NCBI GenBank assembly: GCA_015061815.1
Contig: SUVW01000001.1
Span: forward strand, 1-64,000
Origin: Lentisphaerota bacterium
GTDB taxonomy: Bacteria > Verrucomicrobiota > Lentisphaeria > Victivallales > Victivallaceae
Length of the DNA: 64,000 bases
Direction: 5' to 3'
Numbering within the stretch: position 1 is the stretch's first letter; each line of letters starts with the position of its first letter. This document shows, one piece after another, positions 8,835 to 18,374 of the stretch. The notes below the pieces were generated by a model. The model saw nothing but the letters and a program-made list of their open reading frames with translations, was not told the origin of the DNA and ran no database searches. A program made the position numbers and the translations under genes.

Positions 8835-9911
8835 TCAGCGGCACAGGGCAATGGTCAATTGTTCAAGGATGATTCGCGGTTCACCGCCGCCGGAGACCAA
8901 TGCGCGGTTGGCATTGCGGATCAAAGTCAGCTTGCCGGCCAGCGATGCACCATCGAGCCGGACAGCAGTTTCGCAAATTTTAAACGCCCGGTAAGGATGA
9001 AGTTTTATCAGTGGATTATCAGGATATTTTGCTTTGATCTCTTCTGAAAGATTTTCAAACGCTCCGGGCGACGGGTGACGGATACCGAGTTCCATCATAG
9101 CCAAACGGCTGTTGAGAGCTTTCTGATAGGAATTTGACAGCAACGCCAGCAGCTTCAACTCCATTCCCGGCTCATTTTGTCTTGCCAGTAACGCCAGCGA
9201 ATGCAAAGCGGCATCTTTACGGCCGTTTTGCACAGCCTCGGTGTACTCCCAGATAACTGCCTCCGGAGTCCGGCTGACGATCGCGCGGCAATCAGCAAGA
9301 GTTATTTCCGGAGCATTTCCGGTATAGCATGCCAGTTTTTCCAGTTCATTGGCCAGAATTCCGGAGTCCCCGCCGATAACTTCAGTAAGATACTGGATAA
9401 CATCACCGCGCAGCCGTTTGCCGGTGGATTTGGAAAATTCATTGAGAATGTTGCGCCGCACTTCAGCGAAGTTCCGGTCGGTGGCCCGGGCAACTGAACA
9501 GATCTCTATTTCCGCACCGTTTTTCAACAATTTTTTGCAGAAAGTTTTCCTTTTATCCAATCCCGGCCCGTCAATAATGACCGTCAACTCCTCCGGCAAA
9601 GGTAAAGTCAGGAATTCTGCGGCGGCGACTACTGCTTCCGGCCCGGATTCCCGGTTGAAAACGTCCAAATCCGGATGGTGCCGCATCCACACCACTTTTT
9701 CCGGAGAAAGAAATGGCGGTGTCTGCAATGCTTCCAGCAATCTCACAGCGATCGCTTCTGACTTCAATTCCGGCAGATCTCCCTGCACGATCTCCACATG
9801 ATCAGCATTTTCCGGCTCATCACACCCGGATACAGCGACAGCTGTCTCCCGGGCCCGCTGCTTTCTGGCGAAATCATCATCCCCGGATATCAGGTAAATC
9901 TTTCCCATCAC
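8835..9911 (-). CDS. holA: DNA polymerase III delta subunit
   Basis: The 358-residue product has the HolA layout: an N-terminal region beginning GKIYLISGDDDF, a central stretch with LPEELTVIIDGPGLDKRKTF, then the TEVIGGDSGILANELEKLACY block typical of delta clamp-loader subunits, and a C-terminal helical collar domain. It opens the beta clamp during loading. It overlaps the upstream synthase gene by 4 bp (ATGA), so the two are co-translated. Confidence 0.88.
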   Translation of the reverse strand: MMGKIYLISGDDDFARKQRARETAVAVSGCDEPENADHVEIVQGDLPELKSEAIAVRLLEALQTPPFLSPEKVVWMRHHPDLDVFNRESGPEAVVAAAEFLTLPLPEELTVIIDGPGLDKRKTFCKKLLKNGAEIEICSVARATDRNFAEVRRNILNEFSKSTGKRLRGDVIQYLTEVIGGDSGILANELEKLACYTGNAPEITLADCRAIVSRTPEAVIWEYTEAVQNGRKDAALHSLALLARQNEPGMELKLLALLSNSYQKALNSRLAMMELGIRHPSPGAFENLSEEIKAKYPDNPLIKLHPYRAFKICETAVRLDGASLAGKLTLIRNANRALVSGGGEPRIILEQLTIALCR

Positions 9912-11443
9912 TGCACCATGAAATTGATCATTTTTTCTGTTGCCGCCACAGCTGCAAGCACCTGGTCGGAGTCAACCCCGGTAGTAATATGAGTCCTGCC
10001 GCCGAAGCTCCAGGTGATCGTTGTTTCCACGATCGCATCGGTTCTGCCGCCCGGCGGGATACGCTCCTCATAATCGATCAGTTTCGGCATGGTCAAGCCG
10101 AACTGCTTCAAACATTTTTTCAAAGCCCGGACAAAGGCATCATAACCGCCGTCCCCTTTTGCGGAATACTCCGCACTTTGACCGTTAAAATCCACCGCCA
10201 CACAAGAGTGGGCCATACCATGCAGACTGGAACGGAAGTCGGCCCGGGTTATCTGAAAAACCTTCTTCAGCGGTGTTTTTTTCACCCCGGCGATAATATA
10301 TGGCAAATCAGCGGAAGAAACCTGTTTTTTCTTATCTCCCAGACGGATTATTTCCGACAGCAGAAACTCCTTTTGTTCCGGGTTCAAACCGGAACTCCAT
10401 GAAGTATCCTCCAAAATCGTTTCCACCGATGCCCGTCCGGCCAACTTTCCCAACGCGATATCCTGCTGTCTGCCGAAACGTTCCGGGCGCAATTTTTTGC
10501 CGTACAATCCGCCCTTGCGGTCACCGTCAGCATGGACTCCGCAGGTATGAGTATAAACGTCACTGCCGACCACCGGCATATTCCAGGGACAGCGTTTGCC
10601 GGAAAGCGACTGGATCAACTGGGAAGCGTGGTGAAGTTCTTTTTCCGTTATCCTCGTCCGGTGCCCGGTAAAATCGTGAACCGCCACCACCAGTTGAGCC
10701 AACGGCTGATTTCCAGCCCTTTCGCCCAAACCGTTGATCGTTGTATGCACTCCGCTGAAACCTGACTGCACCGCCGCCAGACTGTTGGCGGTAACCAGAC
10801 CGTAATCATTGTGTCCGTGAAAATCGAAATGTTTTTCCGGGAAAGCGGATAACATCCATTGAGCATAACGGGCCGTTTCCACCGGAGAGAGCAATCCGAG
10901 AGTATCAGCAAGCATAAAACGCTTTACCGGCAAATTTTCCATACTGTTGATCAAATCGCAGATATAGGGAAAATCCTTCTGCATCCCCTCGCTCCACGCT
11001 TCCAGATAGACATTCACCTGCATTCCGGCATCGACCGCGCGGGCGACCTCTTTTTCCACATCATCAATGTGTTTGCGGGGAGTCTTCCGCAGTTGGAGCT
11101 TGCAATGTTCCACCGAACCTTTGGCTACAAAATTCACCACCTGCCCGCCGACATCCCGGATCCATGAGACCGATTTGCCGCCGTCGATAAATCCGAGGAT
11201 TTCCAATTGTCCGGAAAATCCGTGCGGCTGCGCCCATTTTATGATTTCACTGACCGCCTCTTTTTCGCCGTCTGAAACCCGGGCACTGCCCAATTCCAGC
11301 CGGTCGACATGCAAACGTGAGAGCAGGACACGGGCGATCTCCAGTTTTTCCGACGGGGAAAAACTGACTCCCGGAGTCTGTTCACCATCGCGCAGCGTGG
11401 TATCCAGTATTTCGATATTTAAGTGGTGCTTCAACTTGTTCAT
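9908..11443 (-). CDS. 2-isopropylmalate/citramalate synthase-like protein
   Basis: The 511-residue protein has the HMGL-like catalytic barrel with the signature LDTTLRDGEQTPGVSF, the metal-binding DFHGHNDYGL and THTCGVHADGD segments, and a C-terminal LeuA dimerisation/regulatory domain (about 400-511). This places it in the LeuA/CimA superfamily, which condenses acetyl-CoA with a 2-oxo acid. It resembles the branch common in Bacteroidetes with the ELGSARVSDGE motif rather than classical LeuA, so isopropylmalate versus citramalate activity is undecided. A promoter -10 box sits only 5 bases before the ATG, suggesting a leaderless mRNA. Confidence 0.85.
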   Translation of the reverse strand: MNKLKHHLNIEILDTTLRDGEQTPGVSFSPSEKLEIARVLLSRLHVDRLELGSARVSDGEKEAVSEIIKWAQPHGFSGQLEILGFIDGGKSVSWIRDVGGQVVNFVAKGSVEHCKLQLRKTPRKHIDDVEKEVARAVDAGMQVNVYLEAWSEGMQKDFPYICDLINSMENLPVKRFMLADTLGLLSPVETARYAQWMLSAFPEKHFDFHGHNDYGLVTANSLAAVQSGFSGVHTTINGLGERAGNQPLAQLVVAVHDFTGHRTRITEKELHHASQLIQSLSGKRCPWNMPVVGSDVYTHTCGVHADGDRKGGLYGKKLRPERFGRQQDIALGKLAGRASVETILEDTSWSSGLNPEQKEFLLSEIIRLGDKKKQVSSADLPYIIAGVKKTPLKKVFQITRADFRSSLHGMAHSCVAVDFNGQSAEYSAKGDGGYDAFVRALKKCLKQFGLTMPKLIDYEERIPPGGRTDAIVETTITWSFGGRTHITTGVDSDQVLAAVAATEKMINFMVQ

Positions 11444-11448
11444 ACCTT

Positions 11449-11477
11449 AATATACGCCATGAACACAAATTTTTCAA
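11449..11477 (-). promoter_or_regulatory. Promoter abutting the synthase start codon
   Basis: Minus strand: -35 TTGAAA at 11472-11477, 17 bp spacer, -10 TATATT at 11449-11454. The expected start site, 6-8 bases further on, coincides with the ATG at 11443, and no Shine-Dalgarno sequence fits in between. Confidence 0.6.
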
Positions 11478-11550
11478 TAGCCGGAATAAATATTGATATT
11501 CCGCCCTGAAAACAGAAAACTCTGCCGCTCACCTCTCCGGCGGCCGTCGA

Positions 11551-12156
11551 TCACGCCAATTTCTGTGATTTATTTTTGGCTATTTTGCTCCGGGCGACGG
11601 CACTGGTTTCCATATCTCCCAGCTGGATCTTTATGCGGCGGATATTCTCTTTGCATTCCGGAATTTTCACCTTTTCAAAAAGATTGACCCGCTGGGTGGT
11701 AGTGGTCAACTCGGCCAACAGCAGCTGATACTGTTTTTCCAGCACTTTGCCCTCGGCGCGCAGAGAAAGCGACTCTTTCAGTGCCGCCACACACTCATCG
11801 GTGTACCAGGGGGTATGAAGCAGATCCCAACGGATATCGGCAAATTCCACTTTTTCAAATACGGGGATGGTGATACCGGCGATATTTATCGAAGAAGTGG
11901 CGATCGTCCTGACCCCGACCAGCGAAGTCAACCGTTCGGCTTCAGATGGTTCACAGAAAAAAGAGAGTACTCCGGAAAGTTTTTCCAAAGCTTCTTTCCG
12001 GGCGGCACGATTGACCGACAGTTTCTCCACGCTCAACCGGACTTCCTGCTGCAACTGCTGTTTTTTCAGCTGCAGTGTCGGCAGGAAGCGATTGAATTGC
12101 TTGAGAGAATCCTGCTGATGCTTCTGCTCGGTCTTGGTATATTTTATCTTTGCCAT
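11551..12156 (-). CDS. atpD: V-type ATP synthase subunit D
   Basis: The 201-residue protein is the central-stalk D subunit: it begins MAKIKYTKTEQKHQQDSLKQ, is dominated by two long coiled-coil helices (N-terminal and residues about 115-175) and matches the family length. It couples rotation of the membrane ring to the A3B3 head. It follows subunit B by 4 bp and is the last ATPase gene here. In related operons the membrane subunits I and K come next; here the next gene downstream, 107 bp on, is the unrelated synthase. Confidence 0.93.
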   Translation of the reverse strand: MAKIKYTKTEQKHQQDSLKQFNRFLPTLQLKKQQLQQEVRLSVEKLSVNRAARKEALEKLSGVLSFFCEPSEAERLTSLVGVRTIATSSINIAGITIPVFEKVEFADIRWDLLHTPWYTDECVAALKESLSLRAEGKVLEKQYQLLLAELTTTTQRVNLFEKVKIPECKENIRRIKIQLGDMETSAVARSKIAKNKSQKLA

Positions 12157-12160
12157 AATT

Positions 12161-13456
12161 TCAACGTTCCGGCCAGAATTCTTCTATAAGATCGCTCTTT
12201 ATTCCCACTTCATTGCGCTCAAAACAGTCAGCAAGTATCTCCCAGCCCAGATCAAGGGCCTTTTCCAACGGGATATTCACCGAAAGATCCATCATCTCAT
12301 TTTCAAACCGTTTACCGTATTTGAGCAGTTTTTCATCCCAGGCAGACATTCTGAACCCCATTGATTGCTTTTCCAGAGTACTGCGGTAATCGGAAAAGAG
12401 CCGGATCATGGCATCCATGATCGCCCGGTGGTCACTGCGGGTGCGGCTGTTCACCTGCTGTTTAAGGCGGGAAAGTGACCCGAACGGCTCAATGCGGCCG
12501 CCCTTGAGATAAAATTGTCCTTCGGTAATGTAACCGGTATTATCCGGTACCGGGTGAGTCACATCATCACCCGGCATCGTAGTTACCGCCAGAATAGTGA
12601 TACTTCCGGCACTGTCGAAATCCACTGCTTTTTCATAACGACCGGCCAACTGACTGTACAAATCGCCCGGATATCCCCGGGTCGCCGGGATCTGTTCCAT
12701 TGTGACCGCGATCTCTTTCAAAGCATCGGCAAAGTTGGTCATATCGGTCAACAAAACCAACACTCTTTTGCCTTTAAGCGCATAAGATTCCGCGACAGCC
12801 AGCGACATATCCGGCACCATCAGACACTCCACCACCGGATCAGCGGCGGTATGAATGAACATCACTGTCCGTCCCAGAGCACCATGCTCATCCAGAGTTC
12901 TTTTGAATATGAGATAGTCGTCATATTTCAACCCCATACCGCCGAGAATGATGACATCGACTTCCGCCTGCAGTGCGATCCGGGCGAGCAATTCATTGTA
13001 AGGTTCACCGGCAACAGAGAAAATCGGCAGTTTCTGTGATTCGACCAAAGTATTGAATACATCGATCATCGGGATGTTAGTACGGATCATGTTCCGGGGG
13101 ATGATACGTTTGGCCGGATTGACCGACGGCGCACCGATAGGGGTGGATTCTTCCGTAACTTCCGGCCGGTTGTCCCGGGGCATGCCGCGACCGTTGAATA
13201 CTCTGCCCAGCAATGCTTCCGAACCGGAAACACTCATCTCCCGCCCCAGAAAGCGGATCTGATCCCCGGTACTTATACCTCTGGCACCGGCAAAAACCTG
13301 CAGGGAAACTTTATTGCCGTCCAAACGGATCACCTGGGCCAGAGAAACTCCCCGGGCTGAAGATACTTCCGCCAATTCATTATAAGCTGCTCCTTCGGCT
13401 TCCACCGTTATAACGTTACCGGAAATTTTAATGATTTTATGATAAACCTTACGCAT
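12161..13456 (-). CDS. atpB: V-type ATP synthase subunit B
   Basis: The 431-residue product is the non-catalytic B subunit of the A3B3 head. It has the ATP-synthase beta-barrel N-terminal domain, a nucleotide-binding core without a Walker A lysine loop, and the family segments [38 protein letters not shown] and [20 protein letters not shown]. It overlaps the 3' end of the A-subunit gene by 8 bp. Confidence 0.96.
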   Translation of the reverse strand: MRKVYHKIIKISGNVITVEAEGAAYNELAEVSSARGVSLAQVIRLDGNKVSLQVFAGARGISTGDQIRFLGREMSVSGSEALLGRVFNGRGMPRDNRPEVTEESTPIGAPSVNPAKRIIPRNMIRTNIPMIDVFNTLVESQKLPIFSVAGEPYNELLARIALQAEVDVIILGGMGLKYDDYLIFKRTLDEHGALGRTVMFIHTAADPVVECLMVPDMSLAVAESYALKGKRVLVLLTDMTNFADALKEIAVTMEQIPATRGYPGDLYSQLAGRYEKAVDFDSAGSITILAVTTMPGDDVTHPVPDNTGYITEGQFYLKGGRIEPFGSLSRLKQQVNSRTRSDHRAIMDAMIRLFSDYRSTLEKQSMGFRMSAWDEKLLKYGKRFENEMMDLSVNIPLEKALDLGWEILADCFERNEVGIKSDLIEEFWPER

Positions 13457-15191
13457 CTTTTCTGCTCCCTGCGGCGATTAATTTTTCAATCAAAACACTC
13501 TGTTCCTTATATTCGCTGCTCTCCAGAGCCATGTAGTTGCGGTCAATAAAAAGCTGACGCAACTCAAGGAAAAACTTGCGGGCCTCCTCTTTTTCATCAA
13601 AGACGAATGCGGTTTTCAGCACCTCATATACATCGTTGAACATCTCACGCTGACGCTCTGCCGGAGTTGCACCGTCGATGGCATCAAAAGTATTCTGCTG
13701 CAAGTAAGTGTAATCCAGAAATTCACTCTTCAAATAGATGATGAAGTCCTCCATCGCCGTACCTTCTTCACCGATAACCTTCATCATCTGATTGACCTCG
13801 GAACCGCGATGCAGAACCCCCCTGGCATAATCAAGCTGTTTTCTGTCAACGATACTGGGATATTTGCTCCAGCTGTCCAGCGGATGGATCGCCGGATAAC
13901 GGCGGGCGTCGGAACGTTCACGGGAAAGTCCGAGGAAAGCACCAACCACTTTCAAAGTGGCCTGCGTTACCGGTTCTTCAAAGTTTCCTCCGGCCGGAGA
14001 AACTGAACCGCCAATGGTGATCGAACCGGTTTCTCCGCTGCGCAGTTTCACCAGACCGGCACGCTCATAAAAACTGGCGATCAGTGATTCCAGATAGGCC
14101 GGGAACGCCTCTTCGCCGGGGATCTCCTCCAAACGCCCGGACATTTCCCGCAAAGCCTGCGCCCAACGGCTGGTGGAATCTGCCAGCAGCAGAGTATTCA
14201 ACCCCATCTGCCGGTAATATTCCGCCAGTGTCACAGCGGTATACACACTGGCTTCCCGGGCGGAAACCGGCATACTGCTGGTATTGCAGATGATTATCGA
14301 ACGATCCATCAGAGATCTGCCGGTACGCGGGTCTGTCAGATCCGGATACTCGCGGAGAATTTCCACGACTTCCCCTGCCCGTTCACCGCAAGCGGCGATC
14401 ACAACCACATCTGCTTCGGCATTCTGACTTATCGCGTGCTGCAAAACGGTCTTTCCGGCGCCGAAAGGTCCGGGGGTGCAAAATGTTCCTCCGGTAGCGA
14501 CCGGGAAGAAAGTGTCGATAGTACGCTGACAGGTTATCAATGGTTTTTCCGGCAAAAGTTTGTCAGCGTAGTCAGTTATCGGAATTTTCACCGGCCAGTG
14601 CTGGGTCATCGTGACCTGAAGCTTTTCTCCGGCGCCATCCACCACCTGCGCCATACAGTCATCGATCCGGTATTCTCCGGCGGCAGCAACACTTTCCAGG
14701 GTAAATTTTCCCTGCCACCGCAACGGGATCATTATGTAATGGCGGATGACTCCTTCCATCACGAAACCGATCCGGTCACCGGGAACAACCTGATCCCCTG
14801 CCTGGGCCAACGGAGTGAAATTCCAGAGTTTTTCCCGGTCAAGAGCCCGCAGATAGATACCGCGCTGCAGGAAAAATCCGGATTTTTCCGCCAGCTGCGG
14901 CAAAGGATTCTGCAAACCGTCATACACCTGGGTAAGCAGTCCCGGGCCAAGTTCCACGCTTAACAATTCGCCGGTAAATTCGACCATATCCCCGACTTTC
15001 AAGCCGTTGGTACTCTCAAAAACCTGCAAATCGGCATATTTCCCGCGCACCCGGATGACTTCGCATTTTATCCGGGCATCACCGACCGCAGCATAAGCCA
15101 CCTCATTCTGCATGATCCGGCCGGAATATTCGACGGTGATCATATTGCCGTTCACGCCGACGATCGGTTCCAAAATTTTATTATTTTCCAT
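13449..15191 (-). CDS. atpA: V-type ATP synthase subunit A (catalytic)
   Basis: The catalytic subunit has Walker A in [18 protein letters not shown], the V-type non-homologous insert between barrel and core, and the catalytic segment [13 protein letters not shown] place the start at 15191 ([13 protein letters not shown]), giving 580 residues: an AGGAGT ribosome site lies at 15201-15206, and a longer open frame to 15299 would run into the DUF2764 gene and adds residues unlike the family. Order E-DUF2764-A-B-D matches chlamydial and spirochaetal operons. Confidence 0.96.
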   Translation of the reverse strand: MENNKILEPIVGVNGNMITVEYSGRIMQNEVAYAAVGDARIKCEVIRVRGKYADLQVFESTNGLKVGDMVEFTGELLSVELGPGLLTQVYDGLQNPLPQLAEKSGFFLQRGIYLRALDREKLWNFTPLAQAGDQVVPGDRIGFVMEGVIRHYIMIPLRWQGKFTLESVAAAGEYRIDDCMAQVVDGAGEKLQVTMTQHWPVKIPITDYADKLLPEKPLITCQRTIDTFFPVATGGTFCTPGPFGAGKTVLQHAISQNAEADVVVIAACGERAGEVVEILREYPDLTDPRTGRSLMDRSIIICNTSSMPVSAREASVYTAVTLAEYYRQMGLNTLLLADSTSRWAQALREMSGRLEEIPGEEAFPAYLESLIASFYERAGLVKLRSGETGSITIGGSVSPAGGNFEEPVTQATLKVVGAFLGLSRERSDARRYPAIHPLDSWSKYPSIVDRKQLDYARGVLHRGSEVNQMMKVIGEEGTAMEDFIIYLKSEFLDYTYLQQNTFDAIDGATPAERQREMFNDVYEVLKTAFVFDEKEEARKFFLELRQLFIDRNYMALESSEYKEQSVLIEKLIAAGSRKDA

Positions 15192-15216
15192 ATTATCCAA
15201 ACTCCTAAACAGGGTA

Positions 15217-15744
15217 TTACGGTTCGTTGAAGCTGGCCGCCAGCTGTTCCAGAGCCGACTCAAAATTATCCCGGCCGGCAGCTTCATCCCGCCGGGCATA
15301 TTTCTGAAGCAGACTCAAGCGTATCCGGTAGATGCACAAGTGATAAAAATCCAACTCATGCCCGACTTCCAGTTCATCCAATTTACGCCACAACAGAGCA
15401 TCCAGGAGTTTTTCTCTCTCCAACGCTCCGCAGGAAGCAGCATGACTCAAAGCGTGATCGACTTCTCCGAAAAACTCTCCGGGTTCTTCAAAAGCGGCAT
15501 TCACTTTCAGCTTCTCGGCCCGGAGCATGGCAATGCGATACTCCATGCAGTCAATAAAACGCTGCATTTCGGCATACAGCGGGACTTTCACCCTCGCTTG
15601 CGGATCATCCCATGCCGTCATACGGGCGTAAAGTCTGCCGGACAGATGTCCGCTCATCAGACTGTCGAATTCCGCCAGTGTCATCTCCGGCACCGATGCC
15701 GGGACAAGGACCGGCAGTGCCGCGCTTAAAAACGGATACATCAT
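15217..15744 (-). CDS. DUF2764 protein of the V-ATPase operon
   Basis: The product (about 175 residues, starting MMYPFLSAALPVLVP) belongs to the DUF2764 family found between subunits E and A in V-ATPase operons that lack a recognisable C subunit; it is thought to replace the C (AC39-like) subunit linking stalk and membrane part. It is helical and rich in charged residues. The start at 15744 is 5 bp past the E-subunit stop; a longer frame to 15795 would overlap E and is less likely. Confidence 0.8.
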   Translation of the reverse strand: MMYPFLSAALPVLVPASVPEMTLAEFDSLMSGHLSGRLYARMTAWDDPQARVKVPLYAEMQRFIDCMEYRIAMLRAEKLKVNAAFEEPGEFFGEVDHALSHAASCGALEREKLLDALLWRKLDELEVGHELDFYHLCIYRIRLSLLQKYARRDEAAGRDNFESALEQLAASFNEP

Positions 15745-15748
15745 ACGA

Positions 15749-16351
15749 TCACTGCGCCTTGAAAGCCGAAGCCAGATTGGCTCCGATATATTCATCCATC
15801 AAATCAGTTACAGCATCCAGTGTGAAGTCATAAAAACACTTGCCGCCATCAAAAGAAACTTCCATACCTCCGGCGATCTCCCGACCGGCAAAAAGCTGCG
15901 GTGCTTTTACGAAACTGTCCGCCAGTGCCGCCTGCAGAGCTTTTTCCAGAGCATCGGCATCTTTTACCGCGCTGCGCACAGTGATAACGCTTTCCGGGGC
16001 GGCACTGAATGCCAGTGCCAGTTCCCGTACCAATCCGGCCATGAACTCCGGCGAAAGAGCTTTGGCCCCGGCATCAGCGACCGCCTGATGCAGCCTCCCG
16101 GCCAATTCATCACGCAGCTGCAGAACAATATCTCTTTTGGCCTGTTCCAATGCACTGGCGGCCCGATTGGTGATCGCTTCTGAATCCTTTTCGGCTGCTT
16201 TGACAATATTTGCCGCATTTTTTTCTGCTTCCGCCACGATCCGTGCCGCTTGAGCTTCAGCATCAGCAATGATTTCCGCCTTTTTGGCCTCTGCTTTCAT
16301 AACACCGTCCTGATTGATCTTCTCAAGCAGACTCTGCAATTCCTCTGCCAT
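15749..16351 (-). CDS. atpE: V-type ATP synthase subunit E
   Basis: The 200-residue protein has the peripheral-stalk E pattern: an N-terminal Ala/Glu/Lys-rich coiled coil (about 1-85, heptads such as AEAQAARIVAEAEKNAANIV) followed by a small alpha/beta C-terminal head. Its strong ribosome site (AAAGGAGC) and the promoter at 16403-16431 mark it as the first gene of the ATPase operon. Confidence 0.92.
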   Translation of the reverse strand: MAEELQSLLEKINQDGVMKAEAKKAEIIADAEAQAARIVAEAEKNAANIVKAAEKDSEAITNRAASALEQAKRDIVLQLRDELAGRLHQAVADAGAKALSPEFMAGLVRELALAFSAAPESVITVRSAVKDADALEKALQAALADSFVKAPQLFAGREIAGGMEVSFDGGKCFYDFTLDAVTDLMDEYIGANLASAFKAQ

Positions 16352-16402
16352 AACAGCTCCTTTCTGTAAAAACAGGATATAATTCCAATTACCTAATCAT
16401 AT

Positions 16403-16431
16403 AATTTACCACCAACCCATCCCTTTTTCAA
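16403..16431 (-). promoter_or_regulatory. Candidate V-ATPase operon promoter
   Basis: Minus strand: -35 TTGAAA at 16426-16431, 17 bp spacer, -10 TAAATT at 16403-16408, about 50 bases before the subunit E start. Confidence 0.5.
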
Positions 16432-16474
16432 GCTCTTTCATCACTTCAAATTACGTTTTTTTTCATTTTCCAAC

Positions 16475-16503
16475 TTGCTTTTGACGTGATTAAGAGATAT
16501 ATT
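16475..16503 (+). promoter_or_regulatory. Candidate promoter for the NifU-like gene
   Basis: -35 TTGCTT at 16475-16480, 17 bp spacer, -10 TATATT at 16498-16503. It is divergent from the V-ATPase promoter in the same 250-bp gap. Confidence 0.55.
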
Positions 16504-16602
16504 GAAAATATGAAATTTCTGCGGCTATGCCGGGATAAAAAAACGGGATAATTGCCGAAGCGGTCATCTCAATAACAACAAATTTTCAGGAGGATACTGA
16601 TC

Positions 16603-16833
16603 ATGGAAGAACTTTCAACCAAAATTGCGGCACGTTTGAATGAATTGCGCAGCTGTTTACAGGCTGACGGCGGAGATCTGGAAGTGGTTTCCATCAACGG
16701 CAAACAGGTTCAACTGCGGCTGCGCGGAGCTTGCGGCAGCTGTCCGCATGCGACCATGACCATCAAAGAGGGGCTCGAACGCATTCTGCGCGAAGAACTT
16801 GATCCGGAAATCACCATCGAACGGGTCATGTAA
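16603..16833 (+). CDS. NifU C-terminal domain (Nfu-type) Fe-S protein
   Basis: The 76-residue protein is a stand-alone Nfu domain. It shows LQADGGDLEVV and the CxxC cluster-binding pair in GACGSCPHATMTIKEGLE. Such proteins carry [4Fe-4S] clusters to apoproteins. The gene has a good ribosome site (AGGAGG, about 10 bases upstream), its own promoter and a terminator at 16856-16874, so it is probably monocistronic. Confidence 0.93.
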   Translation: MEELSTKIAARLNELRSCLQADGGDLEVVSINGKQVQLRLRGACGSCPHATMTIKEGLERILREELDPEITIERVM

Positions 16834-16855
16834 GAGTTTTTTCAGGATGTCTGAC

Positions 16856-16885
16856 AGGGCGGCTTTCCCGCCCTTGATTTTTATT
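16856..16885 (+). terminator. Rho-independent terminator after the NifU-like gene
   Basis: A 7-bp stem (AGGGCGG at 16856-16862 with CCGCCCT at 16868-16874, loop CTTTC) is followed by TGATTTTTATT. It lies just before the proposed start of the next gene, so that gene needs readthrough or another start. Confidence 0.7.
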
Positions 16886-17527
16886 ATGCCCGGAATAATA
16901 ACCGTTGACCTGCATCATCAGGTCTTGCCGCACTGGGAAAATTGCCGCGCACCACTGCCGATGCCGCCGATGGTGATAACCCTGGATTTTCACACCGACA
17001 CACTGGATTGCCGCAGACGGCTGCCGGATATGCCGGAAAATTGCGCAGCCGCAGTAAATATCCTGCACCACGATGAACACTTTGACTGGGCTTTGCGCCG
17101 CAATATCATCTCCCGGGCGGTGATAATCGCGGTATCCCCCTGTGCGATACTTCCGGAACATCCGGCTCTGGAAGTGCGCCGTCACCCGGAGCTGCCGGAA
17201 ATGCATGATATTCTGAATTCTCCGGAAAAATTCCGCCCGCTGGCAGAAATGTTTTTGGATGACCGTTTTCTCGCACCTCTCCTGCCGGGAGGAGTTCCGG
17301 CGGAACCGTACATACTGGATATCGACTGTGATTATATTATGTGCCGGAAAGCTCTCCGGCCGGAACAAAGTTCCCTTATCCGTTCTCTGGCGGAAAATGC
17401 TCTGCTGATCACCATTTCCCGGGAGAATGACTGGGTAAAACTGCTGCGTCTGCCGCAGGAAGATATTTCCGGAAGTGTCATTGCCGGTGAATTACTGCCC
17501 CTTCTGAAGCCGTCCGGTTCAAGATAA
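16886..17527 (+). CDS. UPF0489-family protein
   Basis: The product (about 213 residues from MPGIITVDLHHQVLPHWE) fits UPF0489: paired acidic/histidine motifs LDFHTDTLD, NILHHDEHFDWAL and YILDIDCDYIMC, a pattern suggesting a metal-dependent hydrolase of arginase-like or amidase-like shape. Function is not known. A longer frame reaches back to 16799 and overlaps the NifU-like gene; the ATG at 16886 is chosen because homology-like sequence begins there, though it has no clear ribosome site and directly follows a terminator hairpin. ATG at 16847 is the alternative. Confidence 0.65.
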   Translation: MPGIITVDLHHQVLPHWENCRAPLPMPPMVITLDFHTDTLDCRRRLPDMPENCAAAVNILHHDEHFDWALRRNIISRAVIIAVSPCAILPEHPALEVRRHPELPEMHDILNSPEKFRPLAEMFLDDRFLAPLLPGGVPAEPYILDIDCDYIMCRKALRPEQSSLIRSLAENALLITISRENDWVKLLRLPQEDISGSVIAGELLPLLKPSGSR

Positions 17528-17551
17528 GTGCGATTTTTTGGTCTGTACCAC

Positions 17552-17580
17552 TTGAAAAAAGAGTATTTGTGAAGTACTTT
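17552..17580 (+). promoter_or_regulatory. Candidate promoter for the acyltransferase gene
   Basis: -35 TTGAAA at 17552-17557, 17 bp spacer, -10 TACTTT at 17575-17580, about 39 bases before the start codon. Confidence 0.4.
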
Positions 17581-17618
17581 ACGCCGTAAGCAGTTTTTAT
17601 GGAGATTCGGATAGACTG

Positions 17619-18374
17619 ATGAAAAAATTTTTGCGGCGGATAACAAGACTCGTGCTGTTGGTACTCTGGAGTATTTCTCTGATGCCGTTTGCAGTACTTT
17701 CTTTCATCGGATTATCCAAATGGGATCGGGTCAGACGCGGGGCTTTCTGGGCTCAATTATGGGCAAAAGGATGCTCCCGGATCATGGGAGTAAAAACCGT
17801 TATTCACGGTCACGCCGGATTTTCTTCCGGAGTTCTGCTGGTTTCCAACCATCTGGGATATTTGGACATTCTGGCTCATGCCTCCGTTTTCAAGCTCCGG
17901 TTCACGCCGAATGACGGAATAAAGAAATGGTTTATCGCCGGACAACTGGTGGCTCTTTCATCACCGGTCTGGATCGACCGTAAACATCCGCGAAAAGCGG
18001 CTTTGTATGCCGGAGAATTCCGCGATACCATGAAAAACGGAGTGTCGCTTCTGGTCTATCCGGAAGGGACAAGCACCGACGGAGAACATGGTCTGCTGCC
18101 TTTCAAATCAACAGTTTTCGCTTCTGTTTCTCCGGAAGAACCGATCGTCCCGACGCTGATTTTTTACCGGAAAGATCCGGCCAATGAAATATCCGGAGCG
18201 TGGTTTGATGATACCGGATTTGCCCGCCACGCCTGGAGCGTACTGGGACTGCATTCTGTAACTGTTGATCTCCACATCCTGCCGGAGATGTTTGCCGGAA
18301 AAAATGAAGATCGCAAAACTTTAGCTGCACGTGTAAGAAACGTAATGATCCAGGAGTACGAAAAACATGTATGA
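17619..18374 (+). CDS. plsC: 1-acyl-sn-glycerol-3-phosphate acyltransferase-like protein
   Basis: The 251-residue protein has the four-block PlsC/LPLAT design: the HX4D catalytic motif in SNHLGYLDI, a block with KWFIAGQLVAL, and YPEGTSTDG with the conserved Glu. An N-terminal hydrophobic helix (about 10-30) anchors it in the membrane. It probably acylates lysophosphatidate, but lysophospholipid or ornithine-lipid acceptors are possible. The 3' end overlaps the CobS-like gene by 8 bp. Confidence 0.85.
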   Translation: MKKFLRRITRLVLLVLWSISLMPFAVLSFIGLSKWDRVRRGAFWAQLWAKGCSRIMGVKTVIHGHAGFSSGVLLVSNHLGYLDILAHASVFKLRFTPNDGIKKWFIAGQLVALSSPVWIDRKHPRKAALYAGEFRDTMKNGVSLLVYPEGTSTDGEHGLLPFKSTVFASVSPEEPIVPTLIFYRKDPANEISGAWFDDTGFARHAWSVLGLHSVTVDLHILPEMFAGKNEDRKTLAARVRNVMIQEYEKHV

